A stretch of DNA of 64,000 nt, from assembly GCA_016288055.1 (NCBI GenBank), contig JAEEXZ010000002.1, forward strand, positions 20,967-84,966. The letters are read 5' to 3'. How positions within the stretch are numbered: the stretch's first letter is position 1; every line of letters starts with the position of its first letter. The notes beneath the pieces are model-generated. The model did no database searches and was not told the origin of the DNA. It worked only from the letters and a program-made list of their open reading frames with translations. The DNA is from Bacteroidales bacterium. GTDB taxonomy: Bacteria > Bacteroidota > Bacteroidia > Bacteroidales > UBA932. The translations under genes and the position numbers were made by a program. This document shows, in pieces, positions 36,550 to 46,642 of the stretch.

Positions 36550-38844
36550 TTAATGTTCTTTGACGCAGCGGACAGAGAAGCAGCTGGCACGACGCCCACC
36601 TGCATTATACGGATGAACAACGGTAGCAACAAAATATAGCATTGAGCCAGCATTGTTCTGATTTGCCGGTGAAGAAGTCCATACGGCTAAATTATCAGAC
36701 ACATTCGACAGAAAGGAGTACGCCCTTGATCGTTGACCTTGCGCCAGATAAAAATCCGTCGGGCCAGTCTTCCATCCCTGATAGTAAAATGCCCATCCAT
36801 TCGCATTATTGGGATTTACATAGTCACCAGTGGCGACATTAAACTGTTCTATTATTGAAGAATTCTGTCGTGTTGATGTAAAGCCCGCGAACAAATCTTG
36901 GGGTGCAACACGGAATCCTTCAGGGGAAGGATCAAAGATGGATTTATATATTTCCTCCATAATGGGGAATTTATTTGACCCACCTCCGTTTCCCCACAAA
37001 TTGTCATCAAGCGGGAGCCAACTATGAGAATATGCTAAATCGTCACAGAAAATACACATCCAAGGTTTAGCAATAGTATAATCAAGTATAAAGCGTCCAA
37101 GTGTTTTTGATTTATCAGAACCCTCCCACGCAAGTTTAAGAGTGTTTTTTTCAGAACTGCCGTTGGAATTCGAAAACCATATCCAACAATCCAACAAATT
37201 GCTCGCAGACACAGAATAGTCTGGATCGCCAAGGTTCAATGTGGAGATTTGATCAGAACCATATAAATTCAGAACACCTCCTCCGTTTAAAGAGTTAAAA
37301 TTCTTCGGCCTTCCCATAGGGTCTTTTCTACCCCACTGGTAATAGAACCCCGCAGCCGTTTCCGGATTAGACATACCGGGATAGGCCTTCTTGATGGCGC
37401 CAATGGGCATGGTCATTACGGTATAATTGCCGCTATTGGTTTGGGTGTATTCATACATGCCATCCGTGGGATCGTCCTCCGGGCACCAGATATGGTAACT
37501 CCACAGAAGCTTATCAGAGGCGTCGTAGATGCCCACCAGGGCATTGCCGGCGGCGGAGCCGCGTTTGATGGCGAGGAAGGATTTCCCGCTGCTGTCGGTG
37601 GAGATGGCGTCCGTTGCGCCAGCGGCGCTGTCGGCCATCTTCAGTTTATAGTCGTAGGCACTGCCATTGACGGTGGCGGAGGCGATGACATCGGCCCCCT
37701 CGCTCCAGATAATCCTGGCATAGGAGGCGGGGCGGGGATTCTGGACATCGGCGGTGTTCTTGGTGTTGTGCCAGAAACTGTCGGTCACGTACTGGGTGAC
37801 ATCCAGATAGCCAATCTCGTTGGGAGTGCGCAGGAGCAGGCAGTTGGTGCCGCCGTAATAGTAGAACTGGTCCACATCTGTCCGGAGCGTGGAAGTATAG
37901 GCCAGCAGCGTACCGCCCTGGGTGAAGTTTTTATCCACCGTTACAGGGAAAGTCAATCTTCTGCCCGCCTCGAAATCCTGCGTGGGTTTTCCGGTGAAAA
38001 CGAACTCATGGTCCGTGGTAGTAAGGGTAATCTTCAGGGTGGTGTTGGTGGTCACCCCGGGATAGAACACGAACATGGGCTGGATGAGCGCGGACATGGG
38101 TCTGGGCGTTGCGACGGTCCAGTCAATGTTGGTCACGGGATTGGTGATGGGGCCCAGCGTTGTGCCCGTCAGTTTGGCGCGGCCGCCCAGGGCAACGCCA
38201 TTGAGCGTGGATATCTGAATCCTTTCCACGCTCTCCATCATGAGGCTGCGGGCTTGGTCGGCCTGGGTAAAGTCGATAATAAAGCTACAGCAGGTTCCCA
38301 GCTGCTTGAATTTGAAGTTAGGAAGCCCGTCCTCCAGCTTGACGCTGCCGGGGACAGCCACTTTGATGTCATTATTGGTAAAGGTGAACGGAGAATCAGC
38401 GTTCCAGGAAGACAGTCCCCTTTCCGAGAAAGAGCCGCTCAAATCCTGGTTGTTGATATTCACATACAGTTCTCCATCCGTCAGTTCCGCGGCGCAGGCC
38501 GGGTAGATGGCGGTGAGGTCTGCCGGCGTGTTGTAGGAGGCAGGTGTCTGGCCGGGAGCCGGAAAGAATTTTCCGACCGGGGTACCGCCGCCAACCTTGA
38601 GTTTGTAATAGTGGAGCGCACCGTCGGTTCCCTTGACCGCAATCTGGTCGTCGGCGTTCCATACAACCACGCTGTTGGACTGTATGTTCGTCTTTGTATC
38701 ATCATCTCCCGTGGAAGCTGTAATCTCGGTAAGCAGGTACTTACCCTGTACACCTTCCCTGGGAGGATCTATTTCTTGTCTGTTGCACGACGCCAGGCCA
38801 AGGGCCGTTATGGCTGTCAGTGCCAGGAGTAAAAACTTTTTCAT
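36550..38844 (-). CDS. Fimbrillin-family lipoprotein with C-terminal FISUMP-like domain, diverged paralog of 33236-35503
   Basis: MKKFLLLALTAITALGLASCNRQEIDPPREGVQGKYLLTEITA; FDPSPEGFRVAPQDLF. Confidence 0.75.
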   Translation of the reverse strand: MKKFLLLALTAITALGLASCNRQEIDPPREGVQGKYLLTEITASTGDDDTKTNIQSNSVVVWNADDQIAVKGTDGALHYYKLKVGGGTPVGKFFPAPGQTPASYNTPADLTAIYPACAAELTDGELYVNINNQDLSGSFSERGLSSWNADSPFTFTNNDIKVAVPGSVKLEDGLPNFKFKQLGTCCSFIIDFTQADQARSLMMESVERIQISTLNGVALGGRAKLTGTTLGPITNPVTNIDWTVATPRPMSALIQPMFVFYPGVTTNTTLKITLTTTDHEFVFTGKPTQDFEAGRRLTFPVTVDKNFTQGGTLLAYTSTLRTDVDQFYYYGGTNCLLLRTPNEIGYLDVTQYVTDSFWHNTKNTADVQNPRPASYARIIWSEGADVIASATVNGSAYDYKLKMADSAAGATDAISTDSSGKSFLAIKRGSAAGNALVGIYDASDKLLWSYHIWCPEDDPTDGMYEYTQTNSGNYTVMTMPIGAIKKAYPGMSNPETAAGFYYQWGRKDPMGRPKNFNSLNGGGVLNLYGSDQISTLNLGDPDYSVSASNLLDCWIWFSNSNGSSEKNTLKLAWEGSDKSKTLGRFILDYTIAKPWMCIFCDDLAYSHSWLPLDDNLWGNGGGSNKFPIMEEIYKSIFDPSPEGFRVAPQDLFAGFTSTRQNSSIIEQFNVATGDYVNPNNANGWAFYYQGWKTGPTDFYLAQGQRSRAYSFLSNVSDNLAVWTSSPANQNNAGSMLYFVATVVHPYNAGGRRASCFSVRCVKEH

Positions 38845-38876
38845 AGTCTAAATGATTTTTGTGTTTCAAATGGGGT

Positions 38877-39893
38877 TTACCAGCCGAATCCGGCATTGGT
38901 ATAGGCGCCGTCCTCTACGACGGGCTCGTAATCCCAGCCGTTGCCGCCGTCGATGTAGTAGGCATCGGGGGTGTCGCCGTTAACAACGGAGACGAGGAAC
39001 TCGCGCTCCAGGCTGTAGCGAACCCCGGGCAGGAAGCGGGCGGGAGAGAGCTTGTTGGCCATGGTGTACTTGGTGCCGTTCTCGTCCACTACATAGAAGG
39101 AGAGGACGGAGTTGCCGGTGACGGCCGGCAGCAGGATGGCCGTGAAGAAGGGATTCTCTGTTGCGTCCTTGGTAATGCGTACGGCATTGGTAAGGGTAAC
39201 CGTGACGGTGGAAGAACCGCCGGCGGCAGAGAGAGATCCGTTAGAGAGGGTAAGTTCGCAGGCGCCCACAATGGGACGGTTGTCCGCGATCTTGATGGTA
39301 AGCTGCTTGATGTAGATGGCATCCACGGCCGACGTACTCTTGAGCACGGGCTTCACGCGGAGCATGGAGGTTACCGGGCCGAACTCGAAGTTCACCGGTT
39401 CGTAGCCCTCCGTAAGCGCCGCCGCAGTGAGGTCCGTGGAGGCGTAGCAGATCTGATACCTGCCGAACTCGCCGCTCTGGGCACTCGGAAGGTTCAGGGC
39501 CACCTTGCCGCCGACGCACGAGGACTCCGGGGCAAACATCTGGGGATAGTAGGCGCAGAACGTAAGGTCTGCGGCACTCCCCGCCCAGGCGGAACGGCCC
39601 TCCGACGAGGCGAACACGGCGTCATTCCCCGTGCGCCAGGTGATGGGGGCGAACCCGCTGTGGACAAGGGCCGACGTATTGGCGTCGAAACTATAGACGC
39701 CCAGATTGTCGTACGAACTCCACACCAGGGTGCCATCATCCTCGTCGGAGAAGGTTGCCTTGGTGCTCACGGTGGAGCCCGTGAACGTCAAAGGCTCTTC
39801 ATCCGCCCGGGGGCTCACAGCCCCGCCTTTCGCGCAGCCCGCGACAATCGCGGACAGCGACAGCAGCAGAATGATGCTTAGTTTGTTTTTCAT
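38877..39893 (-). CDS. Fimbrillin-family lipoprotein (copy 2)
   Basis: Near-identical DNA to 35531-36547 over about 1 kb. Confidence 0.78.
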   Translation of the reverse strand: MKNKLSIILLLSLSAIVAGCAKGGAVSPRADEEPLTFTGSTVSTKATFSDEDDGTLVWSSYDNLGVYSFDANTSALVHSGFAPITWRTGNDAVFASSEGRSAWAGSAADLTFCAYYPQMFAPESSCVGGKVALNLPSAQSGEFGRYQICYASTDLTAAALTEGYEPVNFEFGPVTSMLRVKPVLKSTSAVDAIYIKQLTIKIADNRPIVGACELTLSNGSLSAAGGSSTVTVTLTNAVRITKDATENPFFTAILLPAVTGNSVLSFYVVDENGTKYTMANKLSPARFLPGVRYSLEREFLVSVVNGDTPDAYYIDGGNGWDYEPVVEDGAYTNAGFGW

Positions 39894-39913
39894 AGCTTAT
39901 AATACATTAATAA

Positions 39914-41002
39914 TCAGAATGAACGGTCCTCATAGGCCCCGGTTCCGCTTCCCGGCATAACGCCGTCCTGATAAACACCAGGGGTTATTTCGCCATTAAA
40001 AGCGTTGGGGTCTTTCGTCACACACCACCAGGACTGGTGGGTATCACCCGCCGCAGATTCACTAGGGAACCTGGCAGTGTAGAATCCTTCATAGAGATCC
40101 AGGAAGGTATTACCTCCGCTGCTGAAATTTTGGCTTCTGTTTCTATGGAAGCCGACCACATAATTGTCGTTTTCCAACAGAAAAGTCAGTCCCAGATTTG
40201 TCCCACTCTGAAGAGTGTTGATGGGCAGCATGGGGACAAAACGTACCACATAGTCAGTTGCAGAGAATCTGGGAGCCGAAGTAAGCGTTATCGTGAAACT
40301 GTCCTTTGTTCCGGCATTCCTTGCGATGGAAGGCGTGCCGGACGAAAAAGTAACCGGGGCTTTTCCCGCAATGCCGGTGGCTTTGAAGGTGACGTTACTA
40401 ATAGTCTCACTTCTCAGGGTTTCATCGGACATGGTGACATTCAAAGCCATCAAACTGACCATACGGCTGAAACTCAGAACACCAGACAGGCTCGATGCCT
40501 TGAAACGCCTGGTAATCAGGATATCGTTGAATGTAAAAGGGTCATTCGCCGTCTTGGCGTTTGAATATGCATATCCACCGCTCTTCTCCCGATAGAGGTC
40601 GACATAAAGTTGCCCTCCTTCGACGGACACAGCGTCGTATGGATAAATGGCATGCAGGTTGTGCTTCCCAAAGTCAGGAGTTGCCTCGCCGGCAGCAAGG
40701 ACGAACGAGCCATCCTCGGATCCTACATAAGACGGATTCAGTTCATATTTATAGAACTGCCGCGTAGTCTCATCATAAACGGCCACGGCATCCCCGGACT
40801 TCCAGGACAATTTCATAGATAAGCTGCCCACTTCAGTTTTTGTATCCGTATCGTCCAGAAGTGGCACTTCCGTATAGCGAAGCGTCAACTGCCTTAGCTG
40901 ACCCGATGCAGATTCTGCATCATGGGTCAGCTGGCAGGACGCGCCACAAACGACGCCAATAATGGACAATATGAGTAGCTTATTCTTACTCATGGGTGTC
41001 AA
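39914..41002 (-). CDS. Fimbrillin-family lipoprotein
   Basis: Paralog of 47782-48879 (SFTITLTSAPRFSATDYVVRFVPMLPI / DQITVLLPNRPKMASAAAIVEFIPVFPI). Confidence 0.7.
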   Translation of the reverse strand: MTPMSKNKLLILSIIGVVCGASCQLTHDAESASGQLRQLTLRYTEVPLLDDTDTKTEVGSLSMKLSWKSGDAVAVYDETTRQFYKYELNPSYVGSEDGSFVLAAGEATPDFGKHNLHAIYPYDAVSVEGGQLYVDLYREKSGGYAYSNAKTANDPFTFNDILITRRFKASSLSGVLSFSRMVSLMALNVTMSDETLRSETISNVTFKATGIAGKAPVTFSSGTPSIARNAGTKDSFTITLTSAPRFSATDYVVRFVPMLPINTLQSGTNLGLTFLLENDNYVVGFHRNRSQNFSSGGNTFLDLYEGFYTARFPSESAAGDTHQSWWCVTKDPNAFNGEITPGVYQDGVMPGSGTGAYEDRSF

Positions 41003-41005
41003 GGA

Positions 41006-41107
41006 TTAGTCACCGGACTGTTCATCCGGAATACTCTGGCAGATAATCTGCTCGGTCTGGATGGTGAAAACCTCCGATTCGGGTGCAAAATACATTTCCT
41101 TTTTCAT
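41006..41107 (-). CDS. Small peptide ORF (33 aa) in the fimbrial operon
   Basis: MKKEMYFAPESEVFTIQTEQIICQSIPDEQSGD; not in the ORF track; stop is 3 nt before the next start. Confidence 0.6.
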   Translation of the reverse strand: MKKEMYFAPESEVFTIQTEQIICQSIPDEQSGD

Positions 41108-41147
41108 AACATTAATTTTTAAAGGGTTAAACATGGTTTAATGATTT

Positions 41148-42317
41148 TTATGTTTCTTCGTTCAAGGATGCGCCTTCGGCATAGGCGCCGGGGTTGGAGA
41201 TACCGCTGTTGGTGTCGTCTCCAGACCCATATTTTCCCGCCTCGCTGCCGTCCACGACGCGGTTCTGATAATCCCCTGCCTCAAGGCCGGGCAGGAATTG
41301 GTCAATATATTCGCCGGCGGTGGACGCTTCCACGGAAGGTGCTCCGCCCAGGCTCAAGGTGAGGCTGTAAGTAAAGACGCCGCCGGCTGGCCAGATGTGC
41401 TGGTCCAGAAGCCCTATCTCAAAGGCGGCCTCGAATTCCTCTTCCAGGCTATCGGCCGCATAAATCCCGTATTTCACGCGGAGGCGTGAGCTGGGCGCGA
41501 GGGTCTGCGGGATCAGGTAGAGCACGCCGGCGGGCAGGAGGAAGGAATCCGTGTAGGCAGGGGCCTGCGGGAGGGCGGAGGTAGTCACATCGGCCGCCGC
41601 AAGCGAGCCGTTTGCCGGGGTGAGGCTGTAAGACTCGGTGGCATAGGTGGCCAGATCCTCCGGGGCGGGGCTGTCCCAGTTGTAGCCGCCGCTGTAGAAG
41701 GTGACGGAACTGCTTCCGCGCACGTTCTCCAGCGCGATGGAACGGATCCGGACATCGAGCCCGCGGGAGACGACGCGCCGCACGAAGGGGTCCTCGCCCG
41801 TCCAGCGGGCTTTGAAGACCACCTGCGCGAGCGCGTGCGTAAACACCAGCGGCACGTTGCCGGAGGCCTGCGTCCGGTTCAGGACGGGCGTCGCCAGCAC
41901 CAGGTCTTCCTGCTGCGAGGGGGCCGATGCCACCGTGTAGCTGGCCACCGGAAAATCGCCGGACATCCCCGAGGGGAAGACCAGGGAGCCGTGGGCGGCG
42001 TCTGCGTGGTAGGGAGCGTAGGCATAGAAGGAAAGCGCGCAGCCAAAGGGCCAGTACGCGTTCCCGAGCCAGGTCCCCGAGCCGCCGTCGTAGGTAAAGT
42101 GCCGATTGTCAAGGTAAATGGACGTATCCCAGGCAAAAAGGCCGATCCCCGCGGTCTGCAGGGTTCCGGTAACGGTTTCGCCGGTGCCTTTCGTATGGGC
42201 ATCGGCCCGTGCTACGCATGCGATGGGCTGCCGCCCCCCTTCAGGGAGCGACAGCGGCGTGCACGCGGCTATTGACAGCCACGCCACTATCCATCGGTAT
42301 GCGAAAGGACGGGTCAT
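41148..42317 (-). CDS. Fimbrillin-family protein
   Basis: Paralog of 55943-57157 (DLVLATPVLNRTQAS / VDLCLATPVMDRAAS). Confidence 0.7.
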   Translation of the reverse strand: MTRPFAYRWIVAWLSIAACTPLSLPEGGRQPIACVARADAHTKGTGETVTGTLQTAGIGLFAWDTSIYLDNRHFTYDGGSGTWLGNAYWPFGCALSFYAYAPYHADAAHGSLVFPSGMSGDFPVASYTVASAPSQQEDLVLATPVLNRTQASGNVPLVFTHALAQVVFKARWTGEDPFVRRVVSRGLDVRIRSIALENVRGSSSVTFYSGGYNWDSPAPEDLATYATESYSLTPANGSLAAADVTTSALPQAPAYTDSFLLPAGVLYLIPQTLAPSSRLRVKYGIYAADSLEEEFEAAFEIGLLDQHIWPAGGVFTYSLTLSLGGAPSVEASTAGEYIDQFLPGLEAGDYQNRVVDGSEAGKYGSGDDTNSGISNPGAYAEGASLNEET

Positions 42318-42318
42318 T

Positions 42319-43302
42319 TTAGATACCTGCAGCGACTCCGGATGCTTCAGACCAGCTACCTACAGTGGCCGTCACCTTGATCTCGTGCATCGTGATACCA
42401 ATGTTGTAGGTATACTTGTAGCCAGGCTGCATGACCATATCTGCCGTATCAGGCGTTATTACGACTGAATAGGCATGACCGTCAAGCGTATAGTTCACTA
42501 CAAAAGAAGTAAAGGAAGCCCCATTCGCGGTAGGGTTGGGCACAATCAGAAGGCCGTCACCGACAGTCCGGGCGGTACCATCTACGGTGATGGATGACAC
42601 ATTGGGAACGGAGACATTATTCTCCTTTGTGGCGGAAGCATACGCCGTCGCATCCCATGAAGGGGTCGCAGTCAGCGTTTCAGAAGAGCTATTGTAGTTT
42701 GCAAGATTAACAGTAAGTGTTCCAGTATATGCAGCACCGTTCAACTTGATGCCAGTCACTGCCAGGCCTGTACCGGCAGTACCGGAAACGGTAAACTGTA
42801 CCCAGGACAGGGCATGCTTGAAAGTAAGGGGTACATTGCTGCTGGGGTTCGATGCCTGTGCGCAGGCATACATCAAGTCATGCTGGGCGGTTTTATTGTT
42901 CTCGAGTGCGACAACAACTTTACTGGCATAATTGGCATTATCCGTACCGAATGTGGTCGTGGAACTACCAGCTTTAGTCACGGCAAGGAAGTTAAGTGTT
43001 TCCGAATTAAGCGGCCAATACTTTTTGGAACCCGATACACCGGACCAAGTAGTAGTAGATGATTCATTGGCAAACTCGGCTCCATCAAAATAGTCACCAG
43101 AGCCTGCTGCGTAAGCGGCAACGTAGAAATGATAATCCGTAGGGAAGACCGTGTTGGCAACCGGTGCCTTCGTAGTAGGCTTGGCCAGAAGCGAGAAGGC
43201 GATCTGGCGGGATTCAGGACTGCCTGTGTAGACGTCCTTGACTTTGGCGCAACTCACGAGCGCGAGAGCTGCGACGGAAAGAAGAATAAAGTACTTTTTC
43301 AT
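42319..43302 (-). CDS. Fimbrillin-family (Mfa1-like) lipoprotein
   Basis: MKKYFILLSVAALALVSCAKVKDVYTGSPESRQIAFS; paralog at 53792. Confidence 0.75.
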   Translation of the reverse strand: MKKYFILLSVAALALVSCAKVKDVYTGSPESRQIAFSLLAKPTTKAPVANTVFPTDYHFYVAAYAAGSGDYFDGAEFANESSTTTWSGVSGSKKYWPLNSETLNFLAVTKAGSSTTTFGTDNANYASKVVVALENNKTAQHDLMYACAQASNPSSNVPLTFKHALSWVQFTVSGTAGTGLAVTGIKLNGAAYTGTLTVNLANYNSSSETLTATPSWDATAYASATKENNVSVPNVSSITVDGTARTVGDGLLIVPNPTANGASFTSFVVNYTLDGHAYSVVITPDTADMVMQPGYKYTYNIGITMHEIKVTATVGSWSEASGVAAGI

Positions 43303-43347
43303 AGTAAGGTTTAAATTTGATTGTTTTCTTGTTGATGTATATATGGA

Positions 43348-44280
43348 CTAACCGATGGGAACGTCAATCTCCTCTCCTTGCCACGGGTTCACCGCTGGAG
43401 AAAAGCCGCCCGTTCCTTCCGGTTCAGGAATGTCAATTTCTTCTTCGATTTCGATCACATGCCGGGGTGCGACCACTTTCTCCGTGATGTCCATGGAGTA
43501 GTTGTGTTCGTCGCCGCCCGTGTCACGCATGATAAAATGTACGTATGTTTCGCTTTCTTTGTCGGTCCTTACGCCAAAGGTATTGAAGACGGCTGTGAGG
43601 GTGCCTTTCTCGCGGTTCACCTCCACCGGGAACCAGATGGTGCAAGGTTCGTCGGAGGCCTCTCCCCTGCCGATGAAATAGCTCCGGGACTGGTTGGTCA
43701 CAAATGCCTCGGCACTCTCCACGTACTCGAGGCCTGTGAGCTGGGTCATCTCGAAGGAGAAGGTCTGTACCACTGTGGAAGCATCGGCATGCAAGCTCGC
43801 AGCGCGGATCTCTCCGGTGAATTCCTGCACGGTCACTTCTTCCTTGGCGACGAGGAGGTGGTCCGGCATATAGACGATGGGGTCGTCCAGCGCTTTGGTG
43901 GAGAAGCGCCTGTAGCTCTTCATCTTGGATGCTGTGATGTCGGAGGTGAAGGCTTCGATGGTTTCCAGGGAGCTTTCTCCGCGTATCTGCACGTATTCTG
44001 TTCCGAAGGTATATACTAATAAAGTGTAGGTGCCGGGGGCTATGGTTACGTCGCCGCCTTCGCTTCCTACAAAGTGGGTGTTGGAAAGCATGCCCGTTTC
44101 CCAGCCGTAGAAGTTGGCCATGAAGTGTTCGGGGACGGCTATGGCATTGTCTTCCAGGTCGCTGGAAAGGTCAAGGGCCAGTTCCAGTTTCACGGACTTG
44201 TCCTTTTCATATATCGGCATGAAACGGCAGGAAGGCAGCAGGAGAAGGAGGGCTGCCATACTTGTTACGGCTTTTCTCAT
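43348..44280 (-). CDS. DUF5119-like lipoprotein of fimbrial operon
   Basis: YVQIRGESSLETIEAFTSDITASK conserved with the 52826-53746 product. Confidence 0.6.
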   Translation of the reverse strand: MRKAVTSMAALLLLLPSCRFMPIYEKDKSVKLELALDLSSDLEDNAIAVPEHFMANFYGWETGMLSNTHFVGSEGGDVTIAPGTYTLLVYTFGTEYVQIRGESSLETIEAFTSDITASKMKSYRRFSTKALDDPIVYMPDHLLVAKEEVTVQEFTGEIRAASLHADASTVVQTFSFEMTQLTGLEYVESAEAFVTNQSRSYFIGRGEASDEPCTIWFPVEVNREKGTLTAVFNTFGVRTDKESETYVHFIMRDTGGDEHNYSMDITEKVVAPRHVIEIEEEIDIPEPEGTGGFSPAVNPWQGEEIDVPIG

Positions 44281-44891
44281 TGCCCACCTCCTTTTTTCTT
44301 GAATACCGTGAGGGGGACGACGACGGACACGCCGGCCTTCACCGGGCCGAAGTAGCGGATGTCCTTGGCCATGTCCTTTTCTGCGTAAGCCGGTCCGCCG
44401 GGTTCGTACACCCGGTACTCCCTGGCCCGGGAAAGGAAGAAACCCAGTCCCAGGGAGAACTCCAGGCGTAAACGGTTCCCTATGACGGGAACGGCAAACA
44501 TATAATCTATACCGACGCTTCCGAATCGGCCCTGATAGCCGTGGAAGTTGCGTTCAACATCATATTTCCCGGCCATGCCGAAGGCTCCGACCGAGTGGCC
44601 CTCGAAGGGCTTTGTGAACCAGTATCGGCCCTCAAGGGAAGCGGCGAGGGCCTGGAGGGCATTGGCGTTTGAGCCGAGGGTGCGAGGGATCCAGGGGTAG
44701 TACCAGTCTGCGCCGAGGGTCCAGTTGGCGGCCACGGCTACTTCCACGCCTATGTTGAGAAGGGGTATAGCCAGCGCATTGGTGCGTACGGCAACATCCC
44801 CCGCGCCTGTCTGCGCCGGCCTTGCGGCCATTGCATGCACGGTGATAAATACTGTTAGCAGCGTGAGGATATGTTTACAGGCGGGCCTCAT
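44277..44891 (-). CDS. DUF3575-like outer-membrane protein
   Basis: VRTNALAIPLLNIGVEVAVAANWTLGADWYYPW; paralog at 52203. Confidence 0.75.
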   Translation of the reverse strand: MRPACKHILTLLTVFITVHAMAARPAQTGAGDVAVRTNALAIPLLNIGVEVAVAANWTLGADWYYPWIPRTLGSNANALQALAASLEGRYWFTKPFEGHSVGAFGMAGKYDVERNFHGYQGRFGSVGIDYMFAVPVIGNRLRLEFSLGLGFFLSRAREYRVYEPGGPAYAEKDMAKDIRYFGPVKAGVSVVVPLTVFKKKGGGQ

Positions 44892-45127
44892 TGTGGTTCT
44901 TTTTCGAGGAATAATTAGTCCTCATCTGTTGGGCGCCTGATTACAGTTAGTCTTAGCGCGTTTCATAGTTTAGTTCTTGTTATTCAGTCATCTATGCGGG
45001 GGCTGGTTAGACCCCTTGTCCGTTCAATTTATCGAACGTTTATTTACACACCTTTTGTCCCTATCCCCAGCCTCTCCTCCCTGCGTCCTTTCGTGGGTAT
45101 TTCATGGCCCTTTTTGCAGGGCCCTTT

Positions 45128-45200
45128 GCCCGGCTTCTTGTCCGGTTCTTGCCCGGTTCTTGCCTGGCTTCTTGCCCGGATTCTTGCCCGGCTTCGCTCG
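45128..45200. repeat. Tandem 11-12-bp repeat (TTGCCCGG(C/T)TTC)
   Basis: About six imperfect copies. Confidence 0.8.
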
Positions 45201-45215
45201 GGTGCACTGCCCCCT

Positions 45216-45688
45216 TGTCATCCTGAGCGCAGCGAAGGATCTATCCGCCGTACTTCATACCCCGCCGCCGCTGTATGTACAGAAAATCGGCCTCTCAGAG
45301 CACTTTCGCTGTACATACAGATGCGCAATCGCCCTCTGGCGGCACTTCCCGCAACTGTATGTACAGAAAAACGGCCATCCAGAGCACTTTCGTTGTACAT
45401 ACAGAATTGCAATCGCCCTCTTTGTCGCAAGATTGGGTTGTTTGGGTGCCTTCGAGCACGAAACACCCCCTTCTGGTGCTCGAGTTCAGGTACGGGTGCA
45501 CCGGGGCAAGGGAAAAGTGCACCCGTCGCGAGCGCGAAAAATCGCAATCGGCTAAAAAAAATGACGATTTTTATCTGTTTTAGCCGATTCGTGAAGAAAT
45601 CGACCGAAAAAATTTATGTTTTGACCGATAGTATCGGGAAAATAGACATATTATTGTAGTCCGGTTCTCCAGGGTGGAGGACCGGACT
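45216..45688 (+). promoter_or_regulatory. Rpn leader module of rpn2: L repeat, two R1 units (45271-45320, 45355-45404), R2-R5
   Basis: Colinear with 30592-31148; final hairpin AGTCCGGTTCTCCAGGGTGGAGGACCGGACT at 45658-45688. Confidence 0.88.
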
Positions 45689-45709
45689 AATTTTTAACCA
45701 TCATAACTT

Positions 45710-46633
45710 ATGACAAAGCCTTTGGCACCTGGCGGGAAAGGGAGGTATGCATTCCTGCTGTTTGACTCCACGATGAAAGTCGTCATTTTCAACCCCGAGA
45801 ACGAGAGACTCCTGATTCAGATCCTCGAGCTGCTCATTCCGGGGAAGCACATTGCCGGTATCACATTCATGGACAAAGAGAAACACGGTTTGGTGATTTC
45901 CGAAAAAGTGGCTACCTTTGACATGTTGTGTAAAGATGCAGATACCGGCGAAGAGTTCCTGGTAGAAGTGCAGAATGCGCCGCAGAACAACTTCCAAGAC
46001 CGTGTTCTGTCGTATTCCACCTACCCTATTAGGGAACAAATGGCACGAAGGATCAGCCGCATCCGCGACGGAGAGAAGTTGGACCGGATGGACTACACTT
46101 TAAGGCCGATATACGTCCTGAGCCTTGTGAACTTCGCGCTGGAGCATGAATCGGCCGAAGCCCTGGAGGAGAACTACATCTCCCGCTATGAGCTGAGAAA
46201 CCGCCACAACGCGGAGCTCATGACCCGGAGCCTGAACTTCGTGTTCGTGGAGATGGGCCGAATGAAACTGGGCCCCGAAGACGGTGACAAGTGCAACACT
46301 TTGCTGGAAAAATTCATCTTTTCACTGAAGCACATGCATGAGCTGGACAAGTGCCCGGACAACTTCAAGGAGGACCTGCTGAAAGACCTCTACCGCGCCA
46401 CGGAACTGGCCACCATGCCCATAGAGACAAGAGAATATTACGACCAGAATATGAGAACCGAATTAGACATCATCGCCCAGAAAGACTATGCCGTCAAACA
46501 AGGCCGCGCCGAAGGCGAAGCTAAGGGGCGGGCTGAAGTTGCCAAGGCCATGCTGAAGAACGGTTTGTCCGTAGACATGGTCATGTCGTGTACTGGTCTG
46601 TCGAAGAAAGAAGTTGAGCATCTTGCCCAATAA
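45710..46633 (+). CDS. Divergent Rpn-family nuclease/putative transposase (rpn2)
   Basis: CKDADTGEEFLVEVQNAPQNNFQDRVLSYS (PD-(D/E)XK-like) and RPIYVLSLVNF. Confidence 0.82.
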   Translation: MTKPLAPGGKGRYAFLLFDSTMKVVIFNPENERLLIQILELLIPGKHIAGITFMDKEKHGLVISEKVATFDMLCKDADTGEEFLVEVQNAPQNNFQDRVLSYSTYPIREQMARRISRIRDGEKLDRMDYTLRPIYVLSLVNFALEHESAEALEENYISRYELRNRHNAELMTRSLNFVFVEMGRMKLGPEDGDKCNTLLEKFIFSLKHMHELDKCPDNFKEDLLKDLYRATELATMPIETREYYDQNMRTELDIIAQKDYAVKQGRAEGEAKGRAEVAKAMLKNGLSVDMVMSCTGLSKKEVEHLAQ

Positions 46634-46642
46634 CTGGTCACC

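Noticed and set aside
33236-38844. DGR-type VRs at the C-termini of the locus-1 FISUMP-like adhesins
   Set aside because: Their tails differ at third codon positions as well as first and second, so there is no templated signature like that in the 48903 gene.
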